From: Methylobacterium nodulans ORS 2060
GTDB lineage: Bacteria; Pseudomonadota; Alphaproteobacteria; Rhizobiales; Beijerinckiaceae
NCBI RefSeq assembly: GCF_000022085.1
Contig: NC_011894.1
Location: 5,726,001 to 5,790,000, forward strand
DNA length: 64,000 nt
Direction of reading: 5' to 3'
Positions within the stretch are counted from its first letter, which is position 1. Each line of letters opens with the position of its first letter. Both the position numbers and the translations under genes were made by a program. Positions 53,210 to 61,987 of the stretch are shown here, one piece after another. Below the pieces are notes generated by a model. The model saw nothing but the letters and a program-made list of their open reading frames with translations, was not told the origin of the DNA and ran no database searches.

Positions 53210-54802
53210 ATGCGCACGTCCTTGCTCGCGGCAACCGCCAGCGTCGCCGTAATTGCTCTTTCCTCCGCGCAGCCGCTCGTTGCGCAAGGTGACGTCAATC
53301 AGCAGCTCGGAAGCGTCCACTTCAAGACTTCGTGCAACGAGGTGGCGCAGCGCCGCTTCGACCGAGGCATGCGCTACCAGCATTCCTACTGGTATCTGGC
53401 CGCCAAGGAGGTCTTCGAAGAGGCGCTCAAGGCCGACCCCACCTGCGCCATGGCCGAGTGGGGCATCGCGCTGACCTACCTCGACAACCCGCACAACCCG
53501 ATCCCGCAGGCCAACCTCGCGCCGGGGCTAGCCGCCATCGAGCGAGCCAAGGCGCTGAACCCGAAGACCGAGCGCGAGCGCGATTATATTGATGCGCTGG
53601 CGCTGATGTATACCGACTACGACAAGCTCAGCCACAGGCAGCGCATCCGGCTCTTCCGCGATGCGCAGGAGAAGATGGCGGCGAAGTATCCGGACGATGA
53701 CGAAGCGCAGATCGCCTACGCCATCACGCTCAACACCTCGGCCGACCTCAACGACAAGACCTATACCCAGCAGCTAAAGGGCGCCGCGATCCTCGAGCCG
53801 CTCTCAAAGCGCCTGCCGCAGCATCCGGGCGTAACGCATTATCTCATCCATCTCTACGATTATCCGGAGCTCGCCGCGAAAGGGCTCGACGCGGCGCATC
53901 GATATGCGCAGATCGCGCCGGCCGCGCCGCACGCTCAGCACATGCCGTCGCACATCTACACCCGCGTCGGCTACTGGAAGGAATCAATCGACTCGAACAC
54001 CGCCTCATTGAAGGCGGCGCGAGCGGAGAAATCGGTCGGCAATTACCTGCACGCGCAGGACTACATGGTCTATGCCCACCTGCAGCTCGGCCAGGACAAC
54101 GAGGCGCGCGCCGTCGTGGAAGACATGGTGCGCGAGACCGATTTCAAGGCCACCGTGCTCGCCGCCCATTACGCGCTCGCGGCCTCGCCCGCGCGCTATG
54201 CGATCGAGCGGGGCGACTGGCACGCAGCCTCGCAGCTCACCGTGCGACCAAGCCCGTTCGCTTACGCGACGGCGATGACGCATTTCGCCCGTGCGCTCGG
54301 TGCCGCGCGCTCGGGCCAGCCCGAGGCCGCCGCACCCGATATCGCCAAGCTCGCCGAGCTGCGCGACACGTTGCGCGAGACGAAGGACGTCTATTGGTCG
54401 GAGATCGTCGACATCCAGCGGCAGCTCGCGGCCGCCTGGGTGCTCCACGCGGAAGGCAGGCACGACGAGGCGCTGAAGGCCATGAGCGCCGCGGCGGATG
54501 CCGAGGACAAGACCAACAAGCACGTGATCACGCCCGGGCCGCTCGCACCGGCGCGGGAGCTCTACGGCGAGATGCTGCTTGAGCGCGGGATGGCCAAGGA
54601 CGCGCTCGCTGCCTTCGAGACCACTCAGGCAAGGGAGCCGAACCGCTTCCGCGGCTTCCTCGGCGCTGCGCAAGCCGCCGAGAGGCTCGGCGACAAGGTG
54701 ACCGCGAAGGCGAACTACGAGAAGCTGCTTGCGCTCACGACGGGCTCGACCTCCGAACGGCCTGAAGTCGCTGCGGCGCGCAACTTCGTCGCGATGAACT
54801 AG
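53210..54802 (+). CDS. Exported tetratricopeptide-repeat protein
   Basis: A 530-residue periplasmic or membrane-linked protein. The signal peptide is MRTSLLAATASVAVIALSSA, then QPLVAQ. The mature part is a helical-repeat array: FDRGMRYQHSYWYLAAKEVF, ADPTCAMAEWGIAL, AAIERAKALNPKTERERDYI, YPDDDEAQIAYAITL and a C-terminal TPR block (LLERGMAKDALAAFETTQAR, FLGAAQAAERLGDKVTAKA). The middle contains VTHYLIHLYDYPELAAKGL and HMPSHIYTRVGYW, seen in a family of large secreted TPR proteins of unknown role. GGAGG lies upstream. It is followed after 20 bases by an exported protein gene on the same strand. Confidence 0.85.
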   Translation: MRTSLLAATASVAVIALSSAQPLVAQGDVNQQLGSVHFKTSCNEVAQRRFDRGMRYQHSYWYLAAKEVFEEALKADPTCAMAEWGIALTYLDNPHNPIPQANLAPGLAAIERAKALNPKTERERDYIDALALMYTDYDKLSHRQRIRLFRDAQEKMAAKYPDDDEAQIAYAITLNTSADLNDKTYTQQLKGAAILEPLSKRLPQHPGVTHYLIHLYDYPELAAKGLDAAHRYAQIAPAAPHAQHMPSHIYTRVGYWKESIDSNTASLKAARAEKSVGNYLHAQDYMVYAHLQLGQDNEARAVVEDMVRETDFKATVLAAHYALAASPARYAIERGDWHAASQLTVRPSPFAYATAMTHFARALGAARSGQPEAAAPDIAKLAELRDTLRETKDVYWSEIVDIQRQLAAAWVLHAEGRHDEALKAMSAAADAEDKTNKHVITPGPLAPARELYGEMLLERGMAKDALAAFETTQAREPNRFRGFLGAAQAAERLGDKVTAKANYEKLLALTTGSTSERPEVAAARNFVAMN

Positions 54803-54822
54803 GCGTGGTTGCGCAACAGCCA

Positions 54823-55392
54823 ATGAGACGGATCGCACTTATCGTTGCAGCGGCTGTTTTGGCTACGGGGGGAGCGCTGGGGGCGGCCAGCTTGTTCGTC
54901 AATCACGCGCCGGCCCCACACACGGCCCTTGTGGCCTCGAAGCCGGTCTGGACTGAGACGGCGTGGCCTTTCCCAGTGGATCCCTGGGGGAAAGGCAAGG
55001 CCTTCCGCTGCCGGGCTGATCACTGCGGCACGGAGGTAGTCCTCTATCTTCGGGCGAAGATCGGCTTCTGCGGATGCGTAACAACGATCGATGACGACGA
55101 CGTCGATCGCGTTGGCGACGTCGATCTTATCGCGGCCGAGCGAACCTCGCTTGGTCCGGGCCGATTCATCGAGGTGCGCTGGATGAAGGGGCGCAGCCGC
55201 AGCTATGCCCTCGGCGGCCGCGGCGCGACGGCGAAGTCGGCACTCGCGATGGCGTTCCACGAACGTTGCGACATGATCGTCGCAACGGCGGCCATGGGAG
55301 TCGACCAGCCGGCGAGGCAAGAGCGGGCCGTTATCGAATTCCTCAATAGCGATGTGGTGCTGCGCTGGGCCGAAGTGACGCTCGGGCTGTAG
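54823..55392 (+). CDS. Exported protein of unknown function downstream of the TPR gene
   Basis: A 189-residue protein with an N-terminal hydrophobic helix (IALIVAAAVLATGGALGAAS; signal or anchor). A globular part with Cys pairs follows (AFRCRADHCGTEVVLYLR, GFCGCVTTIDDDD), and then RFIEVRWMKGRSRSYAL and a final helix AVIEFLNSDVVLRW. It is likely a periplasmic, disulphide-bonded domain. ATG at 54823 is preferred to a GTG at 54805. It probably shares a transcript with the TPR gene and may be its partner. The family is not recognised. Confidence 0.65.
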   Translation: MRRIALIVAAAVLATGGALGAASLFVNHAPAPHTALVASKPVWTETAWPFPVDPWGKGKAFRCRADHCGTEVVLYLRAKIGFCGCVTTIDDDDVDRVGDVDLIAAERTSLGPGRFIEVRWMKGRSRSYALGGRGATAKSALAMAFHERCDMIVATAAMGVDQPARQERAVIEFLNSDVVLRWAEVTLGL

Positions 55393-55529
55393 CGCTCAGG
55401 CCAGATCAGGCTGGATTTCGCGATCCTTTCATACCAACTCTCGTTGAGCGGGACTCACCCGGGTTGGCGGCGGGCGTGGGGTGTGATTCTACTCTTGGGT
55501 TTGAAGGCTAAATAGAAACCGACCTGCGT

Positions 55530-55680
55530 GGCAGCCGCCCCGCTCCTCATGCTGAGGTGCTCCGAAGGAGCCTCGAAGCACCCCGGACCGGTGCTCCCAG
55601 CCACCAAAACCTCGGACCAGCGGTCAGGCGTGCTTCGAGGGCCGGCTCCGCCGGCCACCTCAGCATGAGGAGCGGGGTTG
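55530..55680. repeat. Large intergenic palindrome
   Basis: The arm CCGCTCCTCATGCTGAGGTG (about 55538-55560) is matched in inverse by CACCTCAGCATGAGGAGCGG (about 55656-55676). Inner hairpins CTCCGAAGGAG and GGCCGGCTCCGCCGGCC lie between. The inverse arms TCGAAGCAC and GTGCTTCGAG are also present. It could form a cruciform or long RNA hairpin. The CTGAGGTG core is shared with the hairpins at 24-55 and 14680-14711. Confidence 0.65.
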
Positions 55681-55880
55681 GCTGCCACGAAAGGAAGTGC
55701 TCGTTCGGCCGGTTTCAACCGTCAGGGTCGGCCAAGGCCGGTGGCGAACTGATACCAACGGCCCAAGATGCCGACGCATCGGGCCGTTGACCTGCCTCGA
55801 ATTTCCGACACCAAGCCAAAGGCTTGGCGAAAATTCGAGAACGGAACCAACGGTCCTTTTCAAGGCCCGTTGGTATTATG
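55680..55880. repeat. Composite repeat with nested palindrome
   Basis: After GGCTGCCACGAAAGGAAGTG comes a palindrome whose outer arms are ATACCAACGGCCC (55752-55764) and GGCCCGTTGGTAT (55867-55879). The inner hairpin TCGAATTTCCG...CCAAGCC/GGCTTGGCGAAAATTCGA lies at ~55798-55842. A related, less regular copy is at 14712-14950. Confidence 0.6.
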
Positions 55881-55949
55881 CGCCTTCCATCGTCGCCGCG
55901 GCAATCGAAGGGAGCGCCTCGCCGGTTGCGGTCCGTGCGAGGCGTTCCC

Positions 55950-56951
55950 TCAGATCTTTGCCAGCGCGGTGCGGGCGATCTCCTCGATACCGGCGGCGTC
56001 GAGCTTGTAATGCGCGTACAGATGGGTCGGCGGAGCGATCAGGCTGTACTCGTCGTAGATGCCGTGGCGCAGGAGCTTCACACCGCAGCCCTCGTCGGCG
56101 AGCACCTCGGCGACGGCCGAGCCCAGGCCGCCGAGCACGTTGTGCTCCTCGGCCGTCATCAGGATCCGGCTGAGGCCGGCTGCACGCAGAACAGCCTCCC
56201 GGTCGAGCGGCTTGACCGTCGCCATGTCGATGACGCCGACCGAGCGACCCTCGGCATTGAGCTTGCGCGCTGCTTCCAGGGCCGGATGCACCGGCAGGCC
56301 GCAGGCGATGATGGTCAGTTCCTCACCCTGCATGTGCTCGATCGCCTTGCCGATGGCGAAGGGTGTCCCGCGCTCATAGACGTCCGGCTCGCGGCCTCGG
56401 CTGATGCGGAAATAGATCGGCTGCGGCCAATTCGCGGAAGCCTTGATCGCGGCGGCGAGCTGCGGACCATCGGCCGGCGAGATCACGGTGAGATCGGCGA
56501 TAGCCCGCATTGTCGCGATATCCTCGGTGGCATGGTGCGAGGTCCCGTAGAAGCCGAGGGAAATACCGGTGTGATGGCCGACGAGCCGGACCGGCTGGGC
56601 ACAATAGGCGACGTCCATGCGAATCTGCTCGCAGCAGAGCAGACCGAGGAACGAGGCAAAAGTGGCGACAAAGGGCATGTGTCCCGTCGTGGCGAGCCCC
56701 GCAGCCGCGGTCACCATGTTCTGCTCCGAAATGCCGAACTGCACATAGCGGTCCGGATACTTCGAGGCGAACTTGTTGAGACCATTGGAGTATTGCAGAT
56801 CCGCCGAGCCCGCCAGCACGGGATGGCCCTCCGCGACCAGTTCAATGAGCGCGTCCGACAGGAAGTCGAGGCCGGGATTGCTGGCATTGAGCGCGCGATA
56901 CTGCCATGAATTGGCCGATTGCGGGCCGGCGGCGAATTGGTGAGCGTTCAT
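55950..56951 (-). CDS. Transketolase, C-terminal subunit
   Basis: A 333-residue protein covering the pyrimidine-binding and C-terminal domains of transketolase. The catalytic Glu is in VQFGISEQNMVTAAAGLAT (about residue 75). VATFASFLGLLCCEQIRMD, GHHTGISLGFYGTSHHATED and LTVISPADGPQLAAAI are typical of two-subunit transketolases, and the C-terminal domain has VIDMATVKPLDREAVLRAAG. It works with the N-terminal half encoded two bases upstream. Split transketolases in catabolic operons usually handle unusual ketoses, so a role in the adjacent pathway is more likely than in the pentose-phosphate cycle. Confidence 0.93.
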   Translation of the reverse strand: MNAHQFAAGPQSANSWQYRALNASNPGLDFLSDALIELVAEGHPVLAGSADLQYSNGLNKFASKYPDRYVQFGISEQNMVTAAAGLATTGHMPFVATFASFLGLLCCEQIRMDVAYCAQPVRLVGHHTGISLGFYGTSHHATEDIATMRAIADLTVISPADGPQLAAAIKASANWPQPIYFRISRGREPDVYERGTPFAIGKAIEHMQGEELTIIACGLPVHPALEAARKLNAEGRSVGVIDMATVKPLDREAVLRAAGLSRILMTAEEHNVLGGLGSAVAEVLADEGCGVKLLRHGIYDEYSLIAPPTHLYAHYKLDAAGIEEIARTALAKI

Positions 56952-56953
56952 GT

Positions 56954-57838
56954 TCAGATCTCCCGGCTCTTGATTTCGGCGATGGCGCGTTCAGCGTCTT
57001 CTGGAGCGAGATAGCCGAGATGCCAGCCGGGCTCGGTCTCCATATAGGTCACGCCCTTGCCCTTCAGCGTCCTGGCAATGACGCAAACGGGAGTCTTGCG
57101 CGTGTCGTCCGCCCTGAGCCGGCGCAGCAGCGCCGTCAGCGCCATCAGGTCATGGCCGTCGACGAGATGGGTTTCCCAGCCGAAGGAGCGCCATTTCTCG
57201 TCGAGCGGCTCCACACCCATCACCTCGTCGACCGCCCCGTCGAGTTGGAAGCCGTTGCGATCGACGATGGCGATCAGCTTCGAGAGCTTGTGGTGGGCCG
57301 AAAAGAGTGCCGCCTCCCAGACCTGTCCCTCCTGCATCTCGCCGTCGCCGAGCATGACGAAGACGTTGAAGTCCCGTCCTGCCGCACGCCCACCCCAAGC
57401 CATGCCGGCCCCAGCCGACAAAGCGTGCCCGATCGAGCCGGACGAGAAGTCGATTCCCGGCACCTTCCGCATGTCGGGGTGGTCGCCGAGCGGATTGCCG
57501 AGGCGGGTGTAGCCGTTCAGCACCTCGGTCGGCAGATAGCCGAGATCCGCGAGAATCGGAAAAAGGCCGACCGCTGCGTGGCCCTTGCCCATCAGGAAGC
57601 GGTCGCGATCCGGCCAGGCCGAGTCGTCCTGCTTCAACTTCATGACGTCGTAGTAGAGAGCGGAAAAGATTTCGGCGGCCGAGAACACCGACGAATAGTG
57701 GCCGACCTTGGCGATCTCGATCAGGCGAATCGTCTCCAGCCGGACGAAGCGAGCCTTCTCCCGCAACCGCACGATTTCGGCGGGGGACGGAGCATAGTCG
57801 TTTCCGGCGCGTCCTTGCGGGGCGGGTATCGCTGGCAT
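56954..57838 (-). CDS. Transketolase, N-terminal (TPP-binding) subunit
   Basis: A 294-residue subunit holding the diphosphate-binding half. The conserved ThDP/Mg motif is GDGEMQEGQVWEAALFSAHH through DRNGFQ (GDG...N, about residues 155-190). GHYSSVFSAAEIFSALYYDV and FLMGKGHAAVGLFPILADLG (active-site His) come earlier, and GSIGHALSAGAGMAWGG precedes the cofactor motif. The start at 57838 faces the divergent shikimate-dehydrogenase-like gene. The shared 230-base promoter region contains a palindrome that may bind the locus GntR regulator. Confidence 0.94.
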   Translation of the reverse strand: MPAIPAPQGRAGNDYAPSPAEIVRLREKARFVRLETIRLIEIAKVGHYSSVFSAAEIFSALYYDVMKLKQDDSAWPDRDRFLMGKGHAAVGLFPILADLGYLPTEVLNGYTRLGNPLGDHPDMRKVPGIDFSSGSIGHALSAGAGMAWGGRAAGRDFNVFVMLGDGEMQEGQVWEAALFSAHHKLSKLIAIVDRNGFQLDGAVDEVMGVEPLDEKWRSFGWETHLVDGHDLMALTALLRRLRADDTRKTPVCVIARTLKGKGVTYMETEPGWHLGYLAPEDAERAIAEIKSREI

Positions 57839-57975
57839 CCTGGGTATTCCTCGGTCTGGTGACCCGGCAAAGCGTCCCCGGACGTCGCGACCGCTCGCGG
57901 CTTCGAAGACTTTCTTTCAGGAAGACAATGGCTTGCGGTGAAAGCGGCCGCGCGCCCTGCCTCGCAATTCGCCGG

Positions 57976-58010
57976 TTGACGGCAGTCTCGTATCATGCAT
58001 CATATATGAT
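57976..58010. promoter_or_regulatory. Promoter-like hexamer and palindromic operator in a divergent region
   Basis: TTGACG (57976-57981) is a good -35 for the rightward operon; a -10 could lie at ~57999-58006. The palindrome ATCATATATGAT (57999-58010) overlaps it. A dimeric repressor of the GntR/FCD kind, encoded at 62477-63181, could bind here and control both directions. Assignment is inference. Confidence 0.45.
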
Positions 58011-58068
58011 CGCAAGGCTGATGAGGCGGCTCGCGACAGCGCGCAGCTACAAAACCGGGGAGGTGGTC

Positions 58069-58902
58069 ATGGAAATCGACGGGCGCAGCCGCGTCATCGT
58101 CCACCTGGCTTACCCATCCGCGCATCTGCTCACGCCGACGCTGTTCAATGCGCGCTGCCTCGAGCGGAGGATCAATGCCGTGCTGGTTCCCTGGGAAGTT
58201 GCACCGGCCGACCTCGGCGCGGCCTGGGCTGGGCTGAAGACGGCGCGCAGCCTCGCAGGCGCCATCGTCACCATTCCCCACAAGGAGAGTGCGGCGAGCC
58301 ATTGCGACGCTCTGGAAGGGGCCGCCGCCGATCTCAACGTCGCCAATGTCATCCGGCGCGACGCGGAGGGCCGCATGACCGGTCGCCTCTACGACGGCGA
58401 GGGATTCGTCGCAGGGCTCTGCGCGCATGGTTACGAGCCGCTCGGGAAACGCACCTTGCTGCTCGGCGCCGGTGGCGCCGCGACCGCGCTCGCCCAGGCC
58501 CTTCTCACCGCGGGGGTGTCGGAACTCGTCATCGCCAATCGCAATATCGACCGGGGCGAAGCGCTCGCCGCGAGGCTTCGCGCGCTCAATCCCGGTCGGC
58601 CGATCGGCACCGGGCCGGCGAATGCGCGCGGTTTCGATCTCGTGGTCAACAGTACCTCGGTCGGCCTCGACGGCGATCCAGCGAGCCCGGTCGACACTTC
58701 CACGATCGAACCCGGCTGCATGGTCGCCGATATCGTCATGAAACCGGCCATGACGCCACTATTGCGCGGCGCCGAGGCGCGTGGCGCACGAATCCATCAG
58801 GGCGTGCACATGCTCGCCGCCCAGATCGATCTCTTCGTCGACTTCCTGCTCGACGAGGGCTCGGCCGCGGCAGCGCTCCGCCCATCGCTCCGCATCGCCT
58901 GA
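58069..58902 (+). CDS. Shikimate dehydrogenase-family oxidoreductase
   Basis: A 277-residue NAD(P)-dependent enzyme with the AroE fold. The substrate-domain motif IVTIPHKESAASHCDAL carries the catalytic Lys, followed by NVANVI. TLLLGAGGAATALAQALLTA is the Rossmann motif, and VIANRNIDRGEALAARL follows the cofactor site. The N-terminal substrate loop (VHLAYPSAHLLTPTLFNARC) differs from true AroE (GxPxxHSxSPxxHN), so the substrate is probably not shikimate. ATG at 58069 has GGGGAGG six bases upstream. It is the first gene of an operon of sugar or polyol oxidation genes. Confidence 0.9.
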   Translation: MEIDGRSRVIVHLAYPSAHLLTPTLFNARCLERRINAVLVPWEVAPADLGAAWAGLKTARSLAGAIVTIPHKESAASHCDALEGAAADLNVANVIRRDAEGRMTGRLYDGEGFVAGLCAHGYEPLGKRTLLLGAGGAATALAQALLTAGVSELVIANRNIDRGEALAARLRALNPGRPIGTGPANARGFDLVVNSTSVGLDGDPASPVDTSTIEPGCMVADIVMKPAMTPLLRGAEARGARIHQGVHMLAAQIDLFVDFLLDEGSAAAALRPSLRIA

Positions 58903-58932
58903 AAAATCCTCCAACCAACGAGACTTGCGATC

Positions 58933-60027
58933 ATGATCATCTTCGGCTCGCCGCGGCGCTACCTGCAGGGACCCGGCGCAATCGCCCGTCTGGGCGAGGA
59001 GATCGCCCGCATCGGCAAGACCGCCGTCCTGATCGCGGATGCGCACGTCCTCGGGCTCGTTTCCGCTCCCGCCGCGGAAAGTTGCCGGACCGCCGGGGTC
59101 ACCCTGTCCACGATCACCTTCGGCGGCGAGATCACGCATGCCGAGGTCGAGCGCATGGCGTCCTTGTGCACGAGGACCCCGTCCGAGGTCGTGATCGCGG
59201 CTGGCGGCGGCAAGACCATCGACGCCGCCAAGTTCCTCTCCGGCAAGATCGGAGCAAAGCTCGCCACCATACCGACGGTGGCCTCGAACGACTCTCCGAC
59301 CAGCCACATCATCGTGGTCTACGACGAGCACCATAAGCTCGTCGGCGTCGAGAGGCTCAAAGCCAACCCCGACCTCGTGCTGGTCGACACCGCGATCATC
59401 GCCAAGGCGCCGGCCATCCTGCTCTCCGCCGGCATCGGCGACGCGATCGTCAAACGCTTCGAGGTCGAGCAATGCGTCGGGGTCCAGGGCAGCAACGCCT
59501 TCGGCGGGCGCTCGCCGCAGACGGCGCTCGCACTGGCGCGCGCCTGCTACGACACGGTCCGCGCCGACTCGGTCGCCGCTCTGGCAGCGGTCGAACGTGG
59601 CGAGCCCGACCAGGCGCTGGAACGGCTCGTCGAGGCGAGCGTGCTGATGAGCGGCCTCGCCTTCGAGAGCGGTGGACTCTCGGTGTGCCACGCGATGACG
59701 CGCGGGCTCTCGGCCGTGCCGGGACCAGCCTCGGCGCTGCATGGCCATCAGGTCGCCTACGGCCTGCTTGTCCAGCTTGTGCTCGAAGGCCGCGACGCCG
59801 CCTTCGTCGAGGACATCCGCGGCTTCTTCACCGAGGTCGAGCTGCCGCTTTCCCTTGCCGATCTCGGCTTCAACGGCGGGCCTGCGGAGATCGCGACCAT
59901 CGCGGAACTCACCGCCCAGGCCCCCCACATGAAGCACTTCGCCCGCCCCGTCTCGGCGCAGGATCTCGTTGCGGCGATCGAGGCCGTGGAAGCGATGGCT
60001 TCGCCCACGAAGGATGCCGCCGAATGA
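58933..60027 (+). CDS. Iron-containing alcohol dehydrogenase (glycerol dehydrogenase-like)
   Basis: A 364-residue GldA-type oxidoreductase. NAD site EVVIAAGGGKTIDAAKFLSG, then ATIPTVASNDSPTSHI. Metal ligands are expected at Asp in SAGIGDAIVKRFEV and His in CHAMTRGLSAVP and ALHGHQVAYG. The class oxidises polyols or hydroxy-acids with NAD and Zn or Fe. It follows the previous gene by 30 bases and overlaps the next by four (ATGA). Confidence 0.93.
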   Translation: MIIFGSPRRYLQGPGAIARLGEEIARIGKTAVLIADAHVLGLVSAPAAESCRTAGVTLSTITFGGEITHAEVERMASLCTRTPSEVVIAAGGGKTIDAAKFLSGKIGAKLATIPTVASNDSPTSHIIVVYDEHHKLVGVERLKANPDLVLVDTAIIAKAPAILLSAGIGDAIVKRFEVEQCVGVQGSNAFGGRSPQTALALARACYDTVRADSVAALAAVERGEPDQALERLVEASVLMSGLAFESGGLSVCHAMTRGLSAVPGPASALHGHQVAYGLLVQLVLEGRDAAFVEDIRGFFTEVELPLSLADLGFNGGPAEIATIAELTAQAPHMKHFARPVSAQDLVAAIEAVEAMASPTKDAAE

Positions 60028-60848
60028 GCGCGCCCGTCACCGCTCGCGCCATCGCGGATTTTTCGCTCGACGGGCGCGTCGCGCTCGTCACCGGTGCGGG
60101 GCGCGGCATCGGCTCTTCGATCGCGCACGGCTTCGCGCAGGCGGGCGCGACGGTCGTGATCAACGACGTCGATCCGACCGCCGCCGAAGCCGCCTGCGAG
60201 CGCCTGCGCGCCGAGGGGCTGAAGGCCGAGCCGCAGCCCTTCGACGTCACCGACCATCCGGCCGGCGCCGCAGCGATCGAGGCGATCGTCGCTCGGCACG
60301 GCAAGCTCGACATCCTGATGAACAATGCCGGCATCCTGATCCGCAAGCCGGTCGAAACCCATGAGATCGCCGACTGGGACAAGGTCATCGCGATCAACCT
60401 GACCTCGCTCTACGCGCTCGCCCGCGAGGCGACGCGGCATATGCGCAAGGCGGGCTACGGCCGCATCATCAACACCGCGTCGCTGATGGGCATTTCCTCG
60501 CGACCGGGCGTGATCTCCTATGTCGCCGCCAAGCACGGCGTCGTCGGCATCACGCGCGCGCTGGCGGCCGAGCTCGGCCCTTACGGCATCACCGTCAACG
60601 CGATCGGGCCGGGCTATATCGAGACGCAGATCAACAAGGCGACGCTGGCCGACGGCCGCTTCCACAAGCAGGTCGTCGACCGCACGCCGCTCGGGCGCTG
60701 GGCCTCGCCCGACGAACTCGCCGGCCCGGCCGTCTTCCTCGCCTCGGCCGCCGCAGGATTCGTCTCCGGCCATGTGCTGATGGTTGACGGCGGCATGTCG
60801 GCGACGCTGTTCCAGCCCGAAGTCACCGATCTGGGGCTTGCGGCATGA
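60024..60848 (+). CDS. SDR-family oxidoreductase (gluconate 5-dehydrogenase-like)
   Basis: A 274-residue classical SDR: VALVTGAGRGIGSSIAHGFA (cofactor), DILMNNAGILIRKP, and the catalytic Ser-Tyr-Lys in NTASLMGISSRPGVISYVAAKHG. The segment IGPGYIETQINKATLADGRF resembles IdnO/KduD sugar-acid dehydrogenases. Start and stop overlap both neighbours by four bases, so translation is coupled throughout. It likely interconverts a keto-acid and hydroxy-acid in the pathway of this operon. Confidence 0.93.
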   Translation: MSAPVTARAIADFSLDGRVALVTGAGRGIGSSIAHGFAQAGATVVINDVDPTAAEAACERLRAEGLKAEPQPFDVTDHPAGAAAIEAIVARHGKLDILMNNAGILIRKPVETHEIADWDKVIAINLTSLYALAREATRHMRKAGYGRIINTASLMGISSRPGVISYVAAKHGVVGITRALAAELGPYGITVNAIGPGYIETQINKATLADGRFHKQVVDRTPLGRWASPDELAGPAVFLASAAAGFVSGHVLMVDGGMSATLFQPEVTDLGLAA

Positions 60849-61987
60849 CCCGGCCCCCTGCCCTCTCCGATGTCCCGGACGCGGCAGCCCTGCCGGCCGT
60901 CACCGCCGTCGAGGCCATGCATTGCCGCATTCCCTTCCCGAGCCCGCTCCAGCTCGGCAAGGTGCACATGACGCACCGCGATTATGTGCTGGTGCGCCTG
61001 CTCCTGGCCGATGGCGGAACCGGCCATGCAATCGGCTTCGAGCGCGGCATGCCGCTGCTCGATCTCGTGACACGGGTCGCACCCTTCTATGTCGGACGCT
61101 CGCCCGCCATGCGTGCCGCGGCGCGCCGGGCGGCGGAGGCCGCGACGCCGCCGGCCCGGGCCGTGCTGATGCGCGGGATCAGCCTGCTCGACATCGCGAT
61201 GTGGGACGCGCTCGCACGCAACAAGGGCCTGCCGCTCTGGGCCCTGCTCGGCGGCGCGCGCAGACGCGTACCGGTGATGCCGGTGGTCGGCTACGGCGCC
61301 TCGGCGCCGGCGGTGGCTGAGCAGTGCCGCGATCTCGCGGGCCGCGGCTTCCGCACGGTCAAGGTCATGATCGACGGCAGCGATCTCGCGGCCGATGCCG
61401 CCTTGCTCGATGCCGTCCGCAAGGCGCTGCCCGATGAGGTCGCCTTCGGAATCGATGCGCACTGGTCCTGGACGACGATCGCCGACGCCATGCCGACCTG
61501 CCGGCGGGCGGAAGAACTCGGCGCCATCTTCATCGAGGATCCGTTCCTGCCGCAGCAATGGCGCACCATCGCCGAGCTGCAGACGCAGCTCCGCGTCCCC
61601 CTCGCCGTCGGCGAGGACGTGATCGACCGTTACGGCTTCCGCGACCTCGCCGAGGCCGCCCGCATCCTGCGCGTGGACGCCTCCGTCAGCGGCGGGGTCA
61701 CCGGCGCGATCGAGGCGCTGCATCTGGCAACGATCATGGATCGCGAGGTCATCCCTCATGTGTTCCCGGCGCTGCATGGCCAGCTCGCAGCGGCCTTCCC
61801 GGCCGCCCGCTGTGTCGAGATGATCCTGCCGGAGGTCGGGGCCGACCCGGTCGACCGGCTGTTTGCCGAAGAAGCGCGGATCGAGGGCGGCGATCTCCTG
61901 GTGTCCGAGACGCCGGGCGCGGCGATCGCCTTCGACTGGGACAAGGCCCGCGACTTCGCGCTGCGCAGCGAGCGTGTGGGAGAATGA
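60845..61987 (+). CDS. Mandelate racemase / enolase-superfamily protein
   Basis: A 380-residue TIM-barrel enzyme that takes a proton from a carbon alpha to a carboxylate. The first catalytic Lys is in FRTVKVMIDG. Metal ligands follow the order Asp (FGIDAHWSW), Glu (IFIEDPFLPQ) and Glu (LAVGEDVIDRYG). IPHVFPALHGQL carries the His used by mandelate-racemase-type members. It is most likely a sugar-acid dehydratase or an epimerase. It overlaps its neighbours at both ends. Confidence 0.9.
   Translation: MTRPPALSDVPDAAALPAVTAVEAMHCRIPFPSPLQLGKVHMTHRDYVLVRLLLADGGTGHAIGFERGMPLLDLVTRVAPFYVGRSPAMRAAARRAAEAATPPARAVLMRGISLLDIAMWDALARNKGLPLWALLGGARRRVPVMPVVGYGASAPAVAEQCRDLAGRGFRTVKVMIDGSDLAADAALLDAVRKALPDEVAFGIDAHWSWTTIADAMPTCRRAEELGAIFIEDPFLPQQWRTIAELQTQLRVPLAVGEDVIDRYGFRDLAEAARILRVDASVSGGVTGAIEALHLATIMDREVIPHVFPALHGQLAAAFPAARCVEMILPEVGADPVDRLFAEEARIEGGDLLVSETPGAAIAFDWDKARDFALRSERVGE

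Noticed and set aside
55849..55872. GGAAC followed by CGTT as an EcfG promoter
   Set aside because: The spacing is 20 bases rather than 16-17, and it lies in a dispersed palindrome with no gene downstream.
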